From NCBI GenBank assembly GCA_910579785.1, contig CAJTVJ010000013.1:1-41088 (forward strand): a stretch of 41,088 nt of DNA. Reading direction: 5' to 3'. The translations under genes and the position numbers were made by a program. Source of the stretch: an uncultured Christensenella sp. GTDB lineage: Bacteria; Bacillota; Clostridia; Christensenellales; UBA3700. Numbering within the stretch: the stretch's first letter is position 1; the number at the start of each line of letters is the position of its first letter. The notes beneath the pieces are model-generated. The model saw only the letters and a program-made list of their open reading frames with translations, did no database searches and was not told the origin of the DNA. This document shows, in pieces, positions 33,946 to 40,941 of this stretch.

Positions 33946-33981
33946 ATCACTACCTACCTTTGGCAAAATCTGCCAAGTGTT

Positions 33982-34011
33982 ATGTTAACATACATATAAT
34001 ATATAAGTCAA
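33982..34011 (-). promoter_or_regulatory. Promoter of secA
   Basis: Minus-strand TTGACT (34006-34011) and TAACAT (33982-33987), 18-nt spacer. The transcript would begin just before a TTGGCA/TGCCAA hairpin (33960-33976). The -35 and the ATGTATGT spacer sequence resemble those of the rpmE promoter. Confidence 0.6.
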
Positions 34012-34108
34012 GGCGTACGCGCTCCTTATAGACGACTTGACAATAATTTTTCATATGAAAAATGTCGAATGCTTTAAATAATTTTTGTAAAAGCGTTTTA
34101 AATCTTTA

Positions 34109-34276
34109 TCAAACGTAATCTCTTAGCTTATTATTGACGCCGCTATTTCTCTCACTCATAAGAGTTCGCATCGTATTGCGCGACATAGCTATATCTTTTT
34201 GCAAGCGATATTGCGAAATATTGCGTTGATTCAATATCTGGCTTACTCTTAAAGCTACTGCCGTGCTTAATTTCAT
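34109..34276 (-). CDS. Short XRE-type HTH protein, possibly a truncated gene
   Basis: 55 codons from ATG to TGA, with a strong GGAGG 7 nt upstream. The sequence MKLSTAVALRVSQILNQRNI followed by SQYRLQKDIAMSRNTMRTLM is the first three to four helices of a Cro/CI domain. The expected closing helices are missing: after ...GVNNKLRDYV come TGA and TAA. The same frame then continues RFKTLLQKLFKAFDI, which looks like the lost end of the domain. It is either a very short regulator or a recent pseudogene. No partner is evident. Confidence 0.5.
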   Translation of the reverse strand: MKLSTAVALRVSQILNQRNISQYRLQKDIAMSRNTMRTLMSERNSGVNNKLRDYV

Positions 34277-34420
34277 GCAATCCTCCGTACGGTTGTTTTT
34301 ACAACTCTATTTTAACATTTGTGTGTATTTTGGTACGATTTGATTATAATATTTTAAATACACAAAAGAATACTCGATACAATAAATTGATACAGCAAAG
34401 TACAATTCTAATAACTGTTA

Positions 34421-34451
34421 TAAAAAATACGGAGAACAAAACTGCTCTCCG
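34421..34451 (-). terminator. Terminator of rpmE
   Basis: Minus-strand stem CGGAGA/TCTCCG (34430-34451), followed by a TATTTTTT run, 22 nt after the rpmE stop. Confidence 0.75.
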
Positions 34452-34473
34452 CAAATCTTCATTTCAACAAGTA

Positions 34474-34677
34474 TTAGAGGCTGTAACGCTTCTTGAACTT
34501 ATCAACTCTACCGCCCGTATCTACCAACTTTTGCTTGCCGGTATAGTAAGGATGGCATTTGCTACAAACTTCTACCTTAATCGTGTCGCCGTCCTTGGTC
34601 GTGCCACATACAAAGCTGGCTCCGCAAGCGCAAACGACAGTAACGTCATGATAATTAGGTTGGATATTCTCGTTCAT
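34474..34677 (-). CDS. rpmE: Large-subunit ribosomal protein bL31 (zinc-ribbon type)
   Basis: 67-aa ribosomal protein of the 50S subunit bridging to 30S. The zinc-type form is recognised by VVCACGASF (about 15) and CSKCHPYYTGKQ (about 38-50), followed by GRVDKFKKRY. It retains the Cys residues for metal binding, unlike the C-minus paralogue used under zinc limitation. GGTAGGTGAT precedes the ATG. It has a consensus-like promoter and its own terminator. Confidence 0.97.
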   Translation of the reverse strand: MNENIQPNYHDVTVVCACGASFVCGTTKDGDTIKVEVCSKCHPYYTGKQKLVDTGGRVDKFKKRYSL

Positions 34678-34713
34678 ATTATCACCTACCTTTGCAAAAT
34701 TCTTTACTCAATG

Positions 34714-34742
34714 ATTATACATACATTATTTTTATAAGTCAA
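34714..34742 (-). promoter_or_regulatory. Promoter of rpmE
   Basis: Minus-strand TTGACT (34737-34742) and TATAAT (34714-34719), 17-nt spacer. The remaining 34743-35012 is very A/T-rich and shows no gene. Confidence 0.65.
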
Positions 34743-35012
34743 GCAGAATTGAAGAGTATTTTTGAATATTTTGCTATACTGTCGTATTTTATAAAATCTT
34801 TGCATGACAAAAAGCTTAAATTTCATTACAATTTTCCTAAAATGCTTGTTTTAATACGTCTTAAAATTTTGAATTTTATTATTTTTAGGCATTTTATCAA
34901 AATTTTTTAATTGAAATGTGTCTAATAAAATACGAATTAAAAAGTTTTTTGCGCGATATATGTCGATTTTTCTCATATTAACGCTTTTTGACCTCAAATT
35001 GAATTATCACAC

Positions 35013-35146
35013 TTGCCAAGCAATTAAAAATGTGCTATAATTCATATAGTTAAATGTATGTGATAGGCGCAAAAGCGCATAAATGTAATGACGGACGATC
35101 TCCGTCAAAGCTTATTCGCCGACGTGCGGCGAAATAGAAGGAGTAT
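35013..35146 (+). promoter_or_regulatory. Promoter and three-hairpin leader of the MDR gene
   Basis: TTGCCA (35013-35018) and TATAAT (35036-35041), spacer 17 nt. The roughly 100-nt leader holds three successive hairpins: GCGC-AAAA-GCGC (35067-35078), GACGGA-N5-TCCGTC (35090-35106) and TTCGCCG-N5-CGGCGAA (35115-35133). The ribosome site AAGGAG (35138) follows 4 nt after the last. No known riboswitch was recognised. Confidence 0.5.
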
Positions 35147-36121
35147 ATGAAATCTTTTAAAATAACTAAAAATTTCACTATCGAGGAAGAGAACAACGAC
35201 AGTTCTCTAAGTTTAAAAGAATACGCCAAAATAAAAATACTTCGCGCAGGCGTATGCGAAAGCGACGTGGCGTTGTTTGCAGGAAAACTTACTAACGCCG
35301 AGCTTCCTATAAGCCCCACAAGAGTAGCTATAGGTCTTGTCAGCGAAAGCGAAGACATCACGTTGAGAAAGGGACAAAGAGTTATGCTCTCCCCTTATAC
35401 CAGACTTGAAAACGGCAAATACGTCATCAACGGACTCAAAGGCGACGGCTATCTTGCAGACTACGTATATGCTCCGCTTCATAATATTTATACGGTGCCG
35501 CTGGGGGTAAGCGACACTGCTTTTACTTTTATAGAAGATATCGCGATGGCTATCAACGTCATCGAAAAACTCAATATCGAAAAGACTAAATACGTTATGC
35601 TTTACGGCTGCACTTCCGTCAATCTTATAATCGCGCAACTGTGCATCTATTATCAGGCGATACCTATAGTCATAGACAGCGACGCCGCAAGACTCAATAT
35701 TGCAAAAGATCTCGGCGTATATTACGCGATCAATTACAATGAAGAAGACGTATTGCAAAAGATAAAGGAAATCACCAGCGGCAAGCTTGTCGAATACCTA
35801 ATATTAAGCAGCGACGTATGCGACGAAATTGGCAAAATGCTGCACTACGTACGCAAAAACGGAAACGTCGCTATCGTAGGTTACAACACGGCTATTCCTC
35901 CGCTCAAAGGCGATCTGTCCCCTATTATTATCAATAATTTGACAGTGTACGGCATCAGCGACGGCTTTGGAGAAATAGAAACGGCTATCAATATGCTGGC
36001 GACGGAAGTCGTAAAAGTTGACAAACTTATCGCGCAGGAAGTTGACATCAGCGAAGCAAAAAATACGTTTAATTCGCTTGCAAAACAACACAACTTCTTA
36101 AAGACAATTTTTAAATGCTAA
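35147..36121 (+). CDS. MDR (zinc-alcohol-dehydrogenase-like) protein lacking the canonical zinc and nucleotide motifs
   Basis: 324-aa protein with the medium-chain dehydrogenase layout: GroES-like N-terminal half (LRAGVCESDVALFAGK, KGQRVML, GYLADYVYAPLHNIYTVP) and a Rossmann half (KYVMLYGCTSVNLIIAQL, IVIDSDAARLNIAKDLG, GNVAIVGYN). The usual GHE zinc ligands are replaced (PISPTRVAIGL), the four-Cys structural zinc loop is absent, and the GxGxxG coenzyme motif reads YGCTSVN. It may therefore be a non-zinc reductase or a non-catalytic relative. AAGGAG lies 3 nt before ATG. A terminator follows; the leader carries three hairpins. Confidence 0.75.
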   Translation: MKSFKITKNFTIEEENNDSSLSLKEYAKIKILRAGVCESDVALFAGKLTNAELPISPTRVAIGLVSESEDITLRKGQRVMLSPYTRLENGKYVINGLKGDGYLADYVYAPLHNIYTVPLGVSDTAFTFIEDIAMAINVIEKLNIEKTKYVMLYGCTSVNLIIAQLCIYYQAIPIVIDSDAARLNIAKDLGVYYAINYNEEDVLQKIKEITSGKLVEYLILSSDVCDEIGKMLHYVRKNGNVAIVGYNTAIPPLKGDLSPIIINNLTVYGISDGFGEIETAINMLATEVVKVDKLIAQEVDISEAKNTFNSLAKQHNFLKTIFKC

Positions 36122-36124
36122 CCA

Positions 36125-36149
36125 AAAGCTCGCAAATGCGAGCTTTTTT
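36125..36149 (+). terminator. Terminator of the MDR gene
   Basis: Stem AAAGCTCGC/GCGAGCTTT (36125-36133 with 36138-36146), loop AAAT, then Ts. Confidence 0.85.
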
Positions 36150-36160
36150 AATGCTTCTTG

Positions 36161-36254
36161 CAATTCGATTAGACCTCTCCGCGTTGGGCGTAAGGAGCGA
36201 AGCGACGGAATAGCGAGCCAGCGGTAGCGTCTTGGGCGAGCGTCGGTGACGATT
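36161..36254 (+). repeat. 94-bp dispersed repeat, copy 2
   Basis: Matches 2104-2197 in 92 of 94 positions by eye (differences at the seventh base after the CAATTCG start and in GCGTWGGGC). It lies just downstream of a terminator. Confidence 0.8.
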
Positions 36255-36282
36255 CCCTCTCATACTTGTAAGTAAACATATA

Positions 36283-36473
36283 GTCACTTCGAGCGTAGTC
36301 GAGAAGTCTTATCAAGTTAAATAATAGGATTAGATTTCTCCGCGTTGGTCGAGGTGACCACATGTTGTATTCAACTTAGCAAACTTTTGTTATTTTCCAA
36401 ATGCTTCATATCCTAAGTAATATTGACTATATTTAAGTCATGTCATTCCGACCGAAGCGGAGAAATCTCATCC
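36283..36473. repeat. Hairpin repeats, cluster D
   Basis: Three units: 36283-36309 (stem ACTTC/GAAGT), 36331-36358 (ATTTC/GAGGT, two G-U pairs) and 36442-36473 (ATTCC/GAAAT, one mismatch). They fill the gap between the MDR terminator and the dgt promoter, where no gene is seen. Confidence 0.7.
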
Positions 36474-36540
36474 TTATAAATATGACACTTGTTCCCTGCC
36501 TATCTGAAAATCGACACAGCAACGTAATATAGCGAGCATC

Positions 36541-36570
36541 TTGACAAATACATTGTCGATATAATATAAT
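36541..36570 (+). promoter_or_regulatory. Promoter giving a leaderless dgt mRNA
   Basis: Perfect TTGACA (36541-36546) and TATAAT (36565-36570), spacer 18 nt, then ATGATT and the ATG at 36577. The predicted +1 coincides with that start codon. An overlapping TATAAT at 36560 is too close to the -35 box to be used with it. Confidence 0.7.
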
Positions 36571-36576
36571 ATGATT

Positions 36577-37584
36577 ATGGAAAACGTAAAAAAATTCTTA
36601 GAGGAAAACGAAGCTCGGACATTGAGCAAATACGCTACCCTTTCTGTCAATTCAAAAGGCAGAGAGCATGAAATATCCCCCAGCGATTTACGCACCGAAT
36701 TTCAGCGAGATAGAGACAAGATACTGCACTGCAAATCTTTTAGGCGACTTAAACACAAGACGCAGGTATTTCTTGCTCCCGAAGGCGATCACTACCGTAC
36801 GCGGCTTACGCACACTCTCGAAGTCGCGCAGATAGGAAGAACTATCGCAAGGGCGTTGCGCCTCAACGAAGATTTGGTCGAAGCAATCGCTTTGGGGCAC
36901 GATTTGGGACATACCCCGTTCGGTCATGCAGGAGAGCGAAAACTCAACGATTTAGTAAGCGGCGGCTTTATTCACAGCAAACAAAGTCAAAGAGTGGTAG
37001 AACTTCTTGAAAAGAACGGCAAGGGACTCAACTTGACCTTTGAAGTACGCGACGGCATAGGCAATCACAGATACAACGACACGCCGTCGACTTTGGAGGG
37101 CGAGATTGTCAAATACGCCGACAGATTCGCATACATCAATCACGATATAGAAGACGCGCGCCGCGGAGGCGTGATAACTGACGCAGACTTGCCGAAAGCT
37201 TGCGTAGAAGTGCTGGGAAATTCAAAGTCTAAGAGAATAAACAACCTCATTGCCGATATGGTGGAAAACAGCTGGGATAAGCCGTATATCAAACAGTCTG
37301 CAAACTTTGACGACGCTACCGCAACGCTGCATGAGTTTATGTTTGAGCGAGTATATCTCAATGCCCAGGCAAAAAGCCAAGAGGCAAAGGCTGTCAAAAT
37401 GATAGAATTGATTTTTGAATATTATCTCAAAAATCTCAACAAGCTACCCGACTTTTACAAAACTTTGCTTGACAGCTATCCTGCCGACAGAGTTGTGTGC
37501 GACTATATCGCGTCATTCTCCGACAGATATTGCGTAAGAGTATTTGGAGAACTCTTTGTTCCCGACGAATGGAAAATACTATAA
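36577..37584 (+). CDS. dgt: Deoxyguanosinetriphosphate triphosphohydrolase-like HD protein
   Basis: 335-aa HD-domain dNTPase that cleaves dGTP (or other dNTPs) to nucleoside and triphosphate. Motifs: DKILHCKSFRRLKHKTQVF (about 45-65), RTRLTHTLEVAQIGR with the first HD His (about 78), and LGHDLGHTPFGHAGE (about 110) with the His-Asp pair. The roughly 335-aa length matches the type-2 dGTPase-like group common in Firmicutes. No ribosome site is seen; the -10 box ends 6 nt before the chosen ATG, so the mRNA is predicted to be leaderless. An ATG two codons earlier would begin directly after the -10 box. Confidence 0.93.
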   Translation: MENVKKFLEENEARTLSKYATLSVNSKGREHEISPSDLRTEFQRDRDKILHCKSFRRLKHKTQVFLAPEGDHYRTRLTHTLEVAQIGRTIARALRLNEDLVEAIALGHDLGHTPFGHAGERKLNDLVSGGFIHSKQSQRVVELLEKNGKGLNLTFEVRDGIGNHRYNDTPSTLEGEIVKYADRFAYINHDIEDARRGGVITDADLPKACVEVLGNSKSKRINNLIADMVENSWDKPYIKQSANFDDATATLHEFMFERVYLNAQAKSQEAKAVKMIELIFEYYLKNLNKLPDFYKTLLDSYPADRVVCDYIASFSDRYCVRVFGELFVPDEWKIL

Positions 37585-37609
37585 CATAATACGGAAGATA
37601 TAAAAATAT

Positions 37610-37641
37610 ATCGCTGTCGCACACTCGGCAGCGATTTTGTT
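37610..37641 (+). terminator. Terminator of dgt
   Basis: Stem ATCGCTG/CAGCGAT (37610-37616 with 37629-37635), followed by TTTGTT. Moderate strength. Confidence 0.6.
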
Positions 37642-37671
37642 ATATAATTTCTCAATGCCGTCTGCAATAAA

Positions 37672-38562
37672 TCAATACGGATTGACATGTATGACTATGT
37701 GCCGCACCTCTTCAAAAGTAGTCTCTATCTTATCGTGTACTCTCTGCGCAATATCATGCGCCTCTACGATACTCAATTCTCTATCGACTGCTATCTCTGC
37801 CTCGACGTAGATTATCGATCCTGAAATACGCGTCTTCAACAAATCCACGTTCTTGACATCCTCGTCGTCGTTTATAGTCTTATAAATCTTGCCGACAAGT
37901 TCCTCAGGCGCGGCGTGGTCGGTGAGCTGGCGCAAAACTATCTTGACGATATCGTAAGACACCTTGATAATTAGAAGCGCGATAAGCACAGTCGCTATTC
38001 CCTCCAATACGTATACGCCGAGCATAGCTCCAAGTATGCCGACAAAACCCGCTACCGAAGAAAAGGCGTCGGATCGGTGATGCCAAGCGTCGGCTTTTAA
38101 CGCCTGCGAATCAAGCTTCTTTGCATAGTATATCGTATACCAATACATCCCCTCTTTGACTACTATCGAGACGATGGCTGCAATAAGCGCGGCAAGCGTC
38201 GGCTTGACAAATTCTCCGCCTTTGGCAGCGGCGGCTATACTCTTTATTCCCGTCCAACCCAGCGCAAGCGCAGTGGCAAAGAGCAACATAGCCAAAAGTA
38301 TCGAAGCAATGCTTTCAAATTTATCGTGACCGTAATTGTGGTCTTTGTCTTCATTTTTGACTGCTATCCTCGCTCCGACAAGCACTATCAGCGTGGACAG
38401 CACGTCGCTTGACGAATGCACTGCGTCGGAAATCATTGCGGTGCTGTGTCCGAATATGCCTGCCAAAAACTTGCCGACAGCCAAAACAAGGTTGACGACT
38501 ATCGTAACTATCGCAACCTTGTTGATTATTTTCAAAGCTTTTTTCTTATCGTTTATTTTCAA
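37672..38562 (-). CDS. Cation diffusion facilitator (CDF) family transporter
   Basis: 296-aa divalent-metal/proton antiporter (Zn, Mn, Fe or Co/Ni efflux). About six membrane helices cover residues 10-210. The metal site residues are in MISDAVHSSSDVLS (about 42) and AWHHRSDAFSSVAG (about 160), followed by the cytoplasmic dimerisation domain with EAEIAVDRELSIVEAHDIA and a terminal HIVIHVNP. The start codon is TTG, with AAAGG about 8 nt upstream. The 5' leader is strongly paired (38578-38618), a possible metal-responsive element. The metal cannot be named from sequence. Confidence 0.92.
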   Translation of the reverse strand: MKINDKKKALKIINKVAIVTIVVNLVLAVGKFLAGIFGHSTAMISDAVHSSSDVLSTLIVLVGARIAVKNEDKDHNYGHDKFESIASILLAMLLFATALALGWTGIKSIAAAAKGGEFVKPTLAALIAAIVSIVVKEGMYWYTIYYAKKLDSQALKADAWHHRSDAFSSVAGFVGILGAMLGVYVLEGIATVLIALLIIKVSYDIVKIVLRQLTDHAAPEELVGKIYKTINDDEDVKNVDLLKTRISGSIIYVEAEIAVDRELSIVEAHDIAQRVHDKIETTFEEVRHIVIHVNPY

Positions 38563-38577
38563 TTTTTTGCCTTTTTT

Positions 38578-38630
38578 AGGTATGGCTTAGGCACTTCATG
38601 CCATGCGCTTTCATACCTATTTCAATTATA
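38578..38630 (-). promoter_or_regulatory. TATAAT box and hairpin leader of the CDF gene
   Basis: On the minus strand TATAAT (38625-38630) precedes a leader that begins with AGGTATG (38612-38618). This pairs with CATACCT (38578-38584), enclosing a GGCA/TGCC hairpin; ATGGC/GCCAT is an alternative pairing. The -35 region is poor. Control by metal is inference. Confidence 0.4.
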
Positions 38631-38658
38631 CTGCGTTTAGAAGACGTTTTTGCTTTAT

Positions 38659-39366
38659 TTATATAAGCGCATACGTCTCTAATACTTTTTTTACCTCTTT
38701 GAGATATGACCCTATCGGCTTATACTTTTCCGTCACTGCCAAAAGACCTATCCACATTGCTTTGACAAGCTTTGCTCTTTGAGTATCAAAAGAATAATAA
38801 AGCCCTTCCAACAGCGTGACTATTTGGTCTTTCACAGCGTCGGATATATTGACGTCGTCTTCGGCGATATGCGTCATTTTGGATATATAAGGCACAATCT
38901 CTTCTTTGACGGCATTGTCTATTTTTTTCTCCTCTTCACCCTCTATGACTCTTTCTTTATACGTCACGACGTCCTCGAAAGCTCTCGCGTACGCCACCAA
39001 TACCGTATTGCAAAAGTGTGAGTACCTGGCAGAATAATCGTCATACTTATAGTAAGCCGCCAAGAACTTATCCATATCTATATTATTCATATCGAGGTCA
39101 AAAAGCAACTTGGTGACAACAGACACGATTGCCATATTGTCCGTCGGCAAATTGAGTGTATTCTCTCCAAATATGTTGTCATACGTCTCGTTGACCTTTA
39201 TCGTAGAATTGCATTTGGAAATGTACGTCATAAGACACGGCGTAGATGCAATGAACTTCAAGAGATTTTTTATCGCGCGCGACGACAAAAGATACGACGA
39301 ATTTGCAACTTCGTCACAATAATTCAAAAATATGCTGTATGCTCTTTGCGGTGACAATTCTATCAT
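38659..39366 (-). CDS. Conserved-looking soluble protein of unknown function
   Basis: 235-aa, mostly helical protein with no signal peptide, membrane helix or recognisable motif. It is acidic in the middle (RVIEGEEEKKIDNAVKEEI, about 138-156). A Leu/Tyr-rich C-terminal part (VTLLEGLYYSFDTQ, AMWIGLLAVTEKYKPIGSYL) suggests a helical bundle. The start at MIELSPQ was chosen because the frame upstream includes the promoter; GAG lies 6 nt before it. It has a good TTGATA-17-TATAAT promoter, divergent from the HPr-like gene, and is followed by the CDF gene on the same strand. Confidence 0.65.
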   Translation of the reverse strand: MIELSPQRAYSIFLNYCDEVANSSYLLSSRAIKNLLKFIASTPCLMTYISKCNSTIKVNETYDNIFGENTLNLPTDNMAIVSVVTKLLFDLDMNNIDMDKFLAAYYKYDDYSARYSHFCNTVLVAYARAFEDVVTYKERVIEGEEEKKIDNAVKEEIVPYISKMTHIAEDDVNISDAVKDQIVTLLEGLYYSFDTQRAKLVKAMWIGLLAVTEKYKPIGSYLKEVKKVLETYALI

Positions 39367-39396
39367 AAGTATCTCAAATTTCCTGTCGTTTTTATT

Positions 39397-39425
39397 ATTA
39401 TACAATAACAAACAAAAAATATCAA
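39397..39425 (-). promoter_or_regulatory. Promoter of the 235-aa unknown gene
   Basis: Minus-strand TTGATA (39420-39425) and TATAAT (39397-39402), 17-nt spacer. Confidence 0.6.
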
Positions 39426-39456
39426 GCAAGCAAAATGCAAAAATGTCTTAAAGCAC

Positions 39457-39485
39457 TTGAAAATTCCACTTGCGTGATATATAAT
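39457..39485 (+). promoter_or_regulatory. Promoter of the HPr-like/DUF4364 pair
   Basis: TTGAAA (39457-39462) and TATAAT (39480-39485), 17-nt spacer; leader about 100 nt before the ATG at 39595. Divergent from the 235-aa gene. Confidence 0.65.
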
Positions 39486-39594
39486 AGGTGTGAGTATAGG
39501 CATTTTGCAACTCGCAGATCTTTGTCGACATGCACAATTCAAGCGACTTGCTCAATAATTTATCCCAACGGAACTTACTCGAAAGGAGCGAAAT

Positions 39595-39828
39595 ATGAAA
39601 TCTATATCCCTTCTCCTCAACACGACAGAAAGCGTCAAGTCATTCGTAAACGTGATTTCGCAATATGACTTTGATATGGACTTGCGTTGCGGAAGATACG
39701 TCGTCGATGCAAAATCCATACTCGGCATATTCTCTTTGGACCTCAACCGTCCCGTTGTCTTGGAGATACACAGCGACAGCGATTGCAGCGAACTTATACA
39801 AAAAATATCCCAATATATTTATCAATAA
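39595..39828 (+). CDS. HPr-like protein without the active-site histidine
   Basis: 77-aa protein with the HPr (PTS phosphocarrier) pattern: the second half DLRCGRYVVDAKSILGIFSL aligns with the HPr segment around Ser46 (KSIMGVMSL), so the HPr-kinase-type serine (Ser41 here) is kept. The N-terminal active-site segment (GIHARPA in HPr) is replaced by TTESVKSF, leaving no His15. It therefore cannot carry the usual phosphate; a regulatory role is possible. AAAGGAG lies 7 nt before ATG. Its stop overlaps the next start by one base (TAATG), coupling it to the DUF4364 gene. Confidence 0.78.
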   Translation: MKSISLLLNTTESVKSFVNVISQYDFDMDLRCGRYVVDAKSILGIFSLDLNRPVVLEIHSDSDCSELIQKISQYIYQ

Positions 39829-40346
39829 TGCTTGACAACTCTACTGTAAACAAACTGATACTGCTCTATGCGCTTGACAAAATGGAAGTCGCCCTCCAAG
39901 AGGACGTCATTTTGGATATGGTCACGGAGAATAATTGGCTGTCATATATGGACTGCAAGCTTGCTCTTACAGAACTTATCAAAAATAATATGATCACCAA
40001 TATCGCTACCAAAGGTTGCAACCCACGGTATGCTATCACCACCGATTCAAGAGAGGGACTCAAACATTATTTTGTAGAAATCCCATCTTCTCTTAGAGAC
40101 AATATTGCCGAGGTCATTAAACTCAACAAGATAAAGTACAGAAAAAAACAAGATTATTTTTCTGACTATTACAAAAACACCGACGGCACCTATACCGTAG
40201 TATTGAGAATTGACAGTCCTGCCAATCCGCTTATGGACCTAAAACTTACCGTCCAAAACCGCACAAAAGCAAAATGGCTGTTCAAAAATTGGAGCGACAA
40301 AGCTTCGACGCTCTATGAATTTATCCTAGAAAATCTAATAGATTAA
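39828..40346 (+). CDS. DUF4364 family protein (winged-helix-like)
   Basis: 172-aa protein of the Firmicute DUF4364 family, seen in the N-terminal pattern NKLILLYALDKMEVALQEDV, then LSYMDCKLALTELIKNNMI, which resembles a winged-helix DNA-binding domain (about 6-75). The C-terminal half (about 95-172) is a mixed alpha/beta ligand-like domain: DGTYTVVLRIDSPANPLMDLKLTVQN (two parts). Family function is not established; a transcription factor is likely. The start overlaps the HPr-like stop by one base, so the pair is co-expressed. Followed by a good terminator. Confidence 0.85.
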   Translation: MLDNSTVNKLILLYALDKMEVALQEDVILDMVTENNWLSYMDCKLALTELIKNNMITNIATKGCNPRYAITTDSREGLKHYFVEIPSSLRDNIAEVIKLNKIKYRKKQDYFSDYYKNTDGTYTVVLRIDSPANPLMDLKLTVQNRTKAKWLFKNWSDKASTLYEFILENLID

Positions 40347-40363
40347 ATTATTTAAAACAAAAA

Positions 40364-40387
40364 GGACGTATCGACGTCCATTTTTTG
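40364..40387 (+). terminator. Terminator of the HPr-like/DUF4364 operon
   Basis: Stem GGACGT/ACGTCC (40364-40369 with 40374-40379), loop ATCG, then ATTTTTTG. Confidence 0.85.
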
Positions 40388-40426
40388 TCAACTCGATAAT
40401 TACAAGATGTCTTTTTTACTCGATAA

Positions 40427-40767
40427 GACTTCTCCGCTGCGGTCGAGGTAGCAAATATTGCTTATAGATAACAAACTTTAAGTCATTTCGACCGAAGTGC
40501 AACGAAGCGGAGAAATCTAATCCTATTATTAACTCGATGAGACTTCTCCATTTCACTGCGTTTCAGTCGAAGTGACTATTTATATTATTTTTATCCTATT
40601 AACTGTTTGCCTAAATAAAATGCGGAGATTAGTTGTATTTTTGTACGTGCGACGACAGAGGAAAAGGACGGCAAGCCGTCCTTTCTGTCACCTCGACCGT
40701 AGCGGAGAGGTCTCATCCTTTTTAAATTGTTGAGATACTCCACGCGCTACGCTTGGTCGAAATGACT
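40427..40767. repeat. Hairpin repeats, cluster E
   Basis: Five units: 40427-40451 (ACTTC/GAGGT), 40482-40522 (ATTTC/GAAAT), 40541-40576 (ACTTC/GAAGT), 40687-40717 (ACCTC/GAGGT) and 40729-40767 (degenerate). A perfect AAAGGACGGC-AA-GCCGTCCTTT palindrome is at 40663-40684. No gene is seen in 40388-40941. Confidence 0.75.
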
Positions 40768-40801
40768 ATTTTATTATTCTTATCCTATTACCTCAACTCA
40801 C

Positions 40802-40925
40802 GCACGACCGCGGAGAGTGGTGTGATTTTCGTCCGTGCTAAGGCGAGGTGAAGTCGCCAAGTGTACTTGCGTACACGTCGACTTCCCGAGTCCTGACGTT
40901 AGGGCGGAAGGCGCGCCGCTATACG
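40802..40925. repeat. GC-rich hairpin cluster, candidate structured RNA
   Basis: Unlike the A/T-rich surroundings, this stretch is G/C-rich and full of stems: GCACG/CGTGC (40802-40838), GGCGA/TCGCC (40842-40858), and a compound stem GAAGTCG...CGACTTC (40850-40885) enclosing GTGTAC-TTGC-GTACAC. The second and third stems share bases and exclude each other. It lies downstream of the minus-strand gene end at 40942. No RNA family was recognised. Confidence 0.4.
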
Positions 40926-40941
40926 CGGTCGCTTTTACTCG

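Noticed and set aside
32521..33999. Long + strand open frame opposite secA
   Set aside because: It is antisense to a certain gene, Leu/Phe/Cys-rich as expected for a mirror frame, and has no ribosome site.
36169..36363. 64-codon open frame on the minus strand
   Set aside because: It lies entirely within the 94-bp and hairpin repeats.
39435..39668. 77-codon + strand open frame overlapping the HPr-like gene
   Set aside because: It includes the promoter of the HPr-like gene and has no ribosome site.
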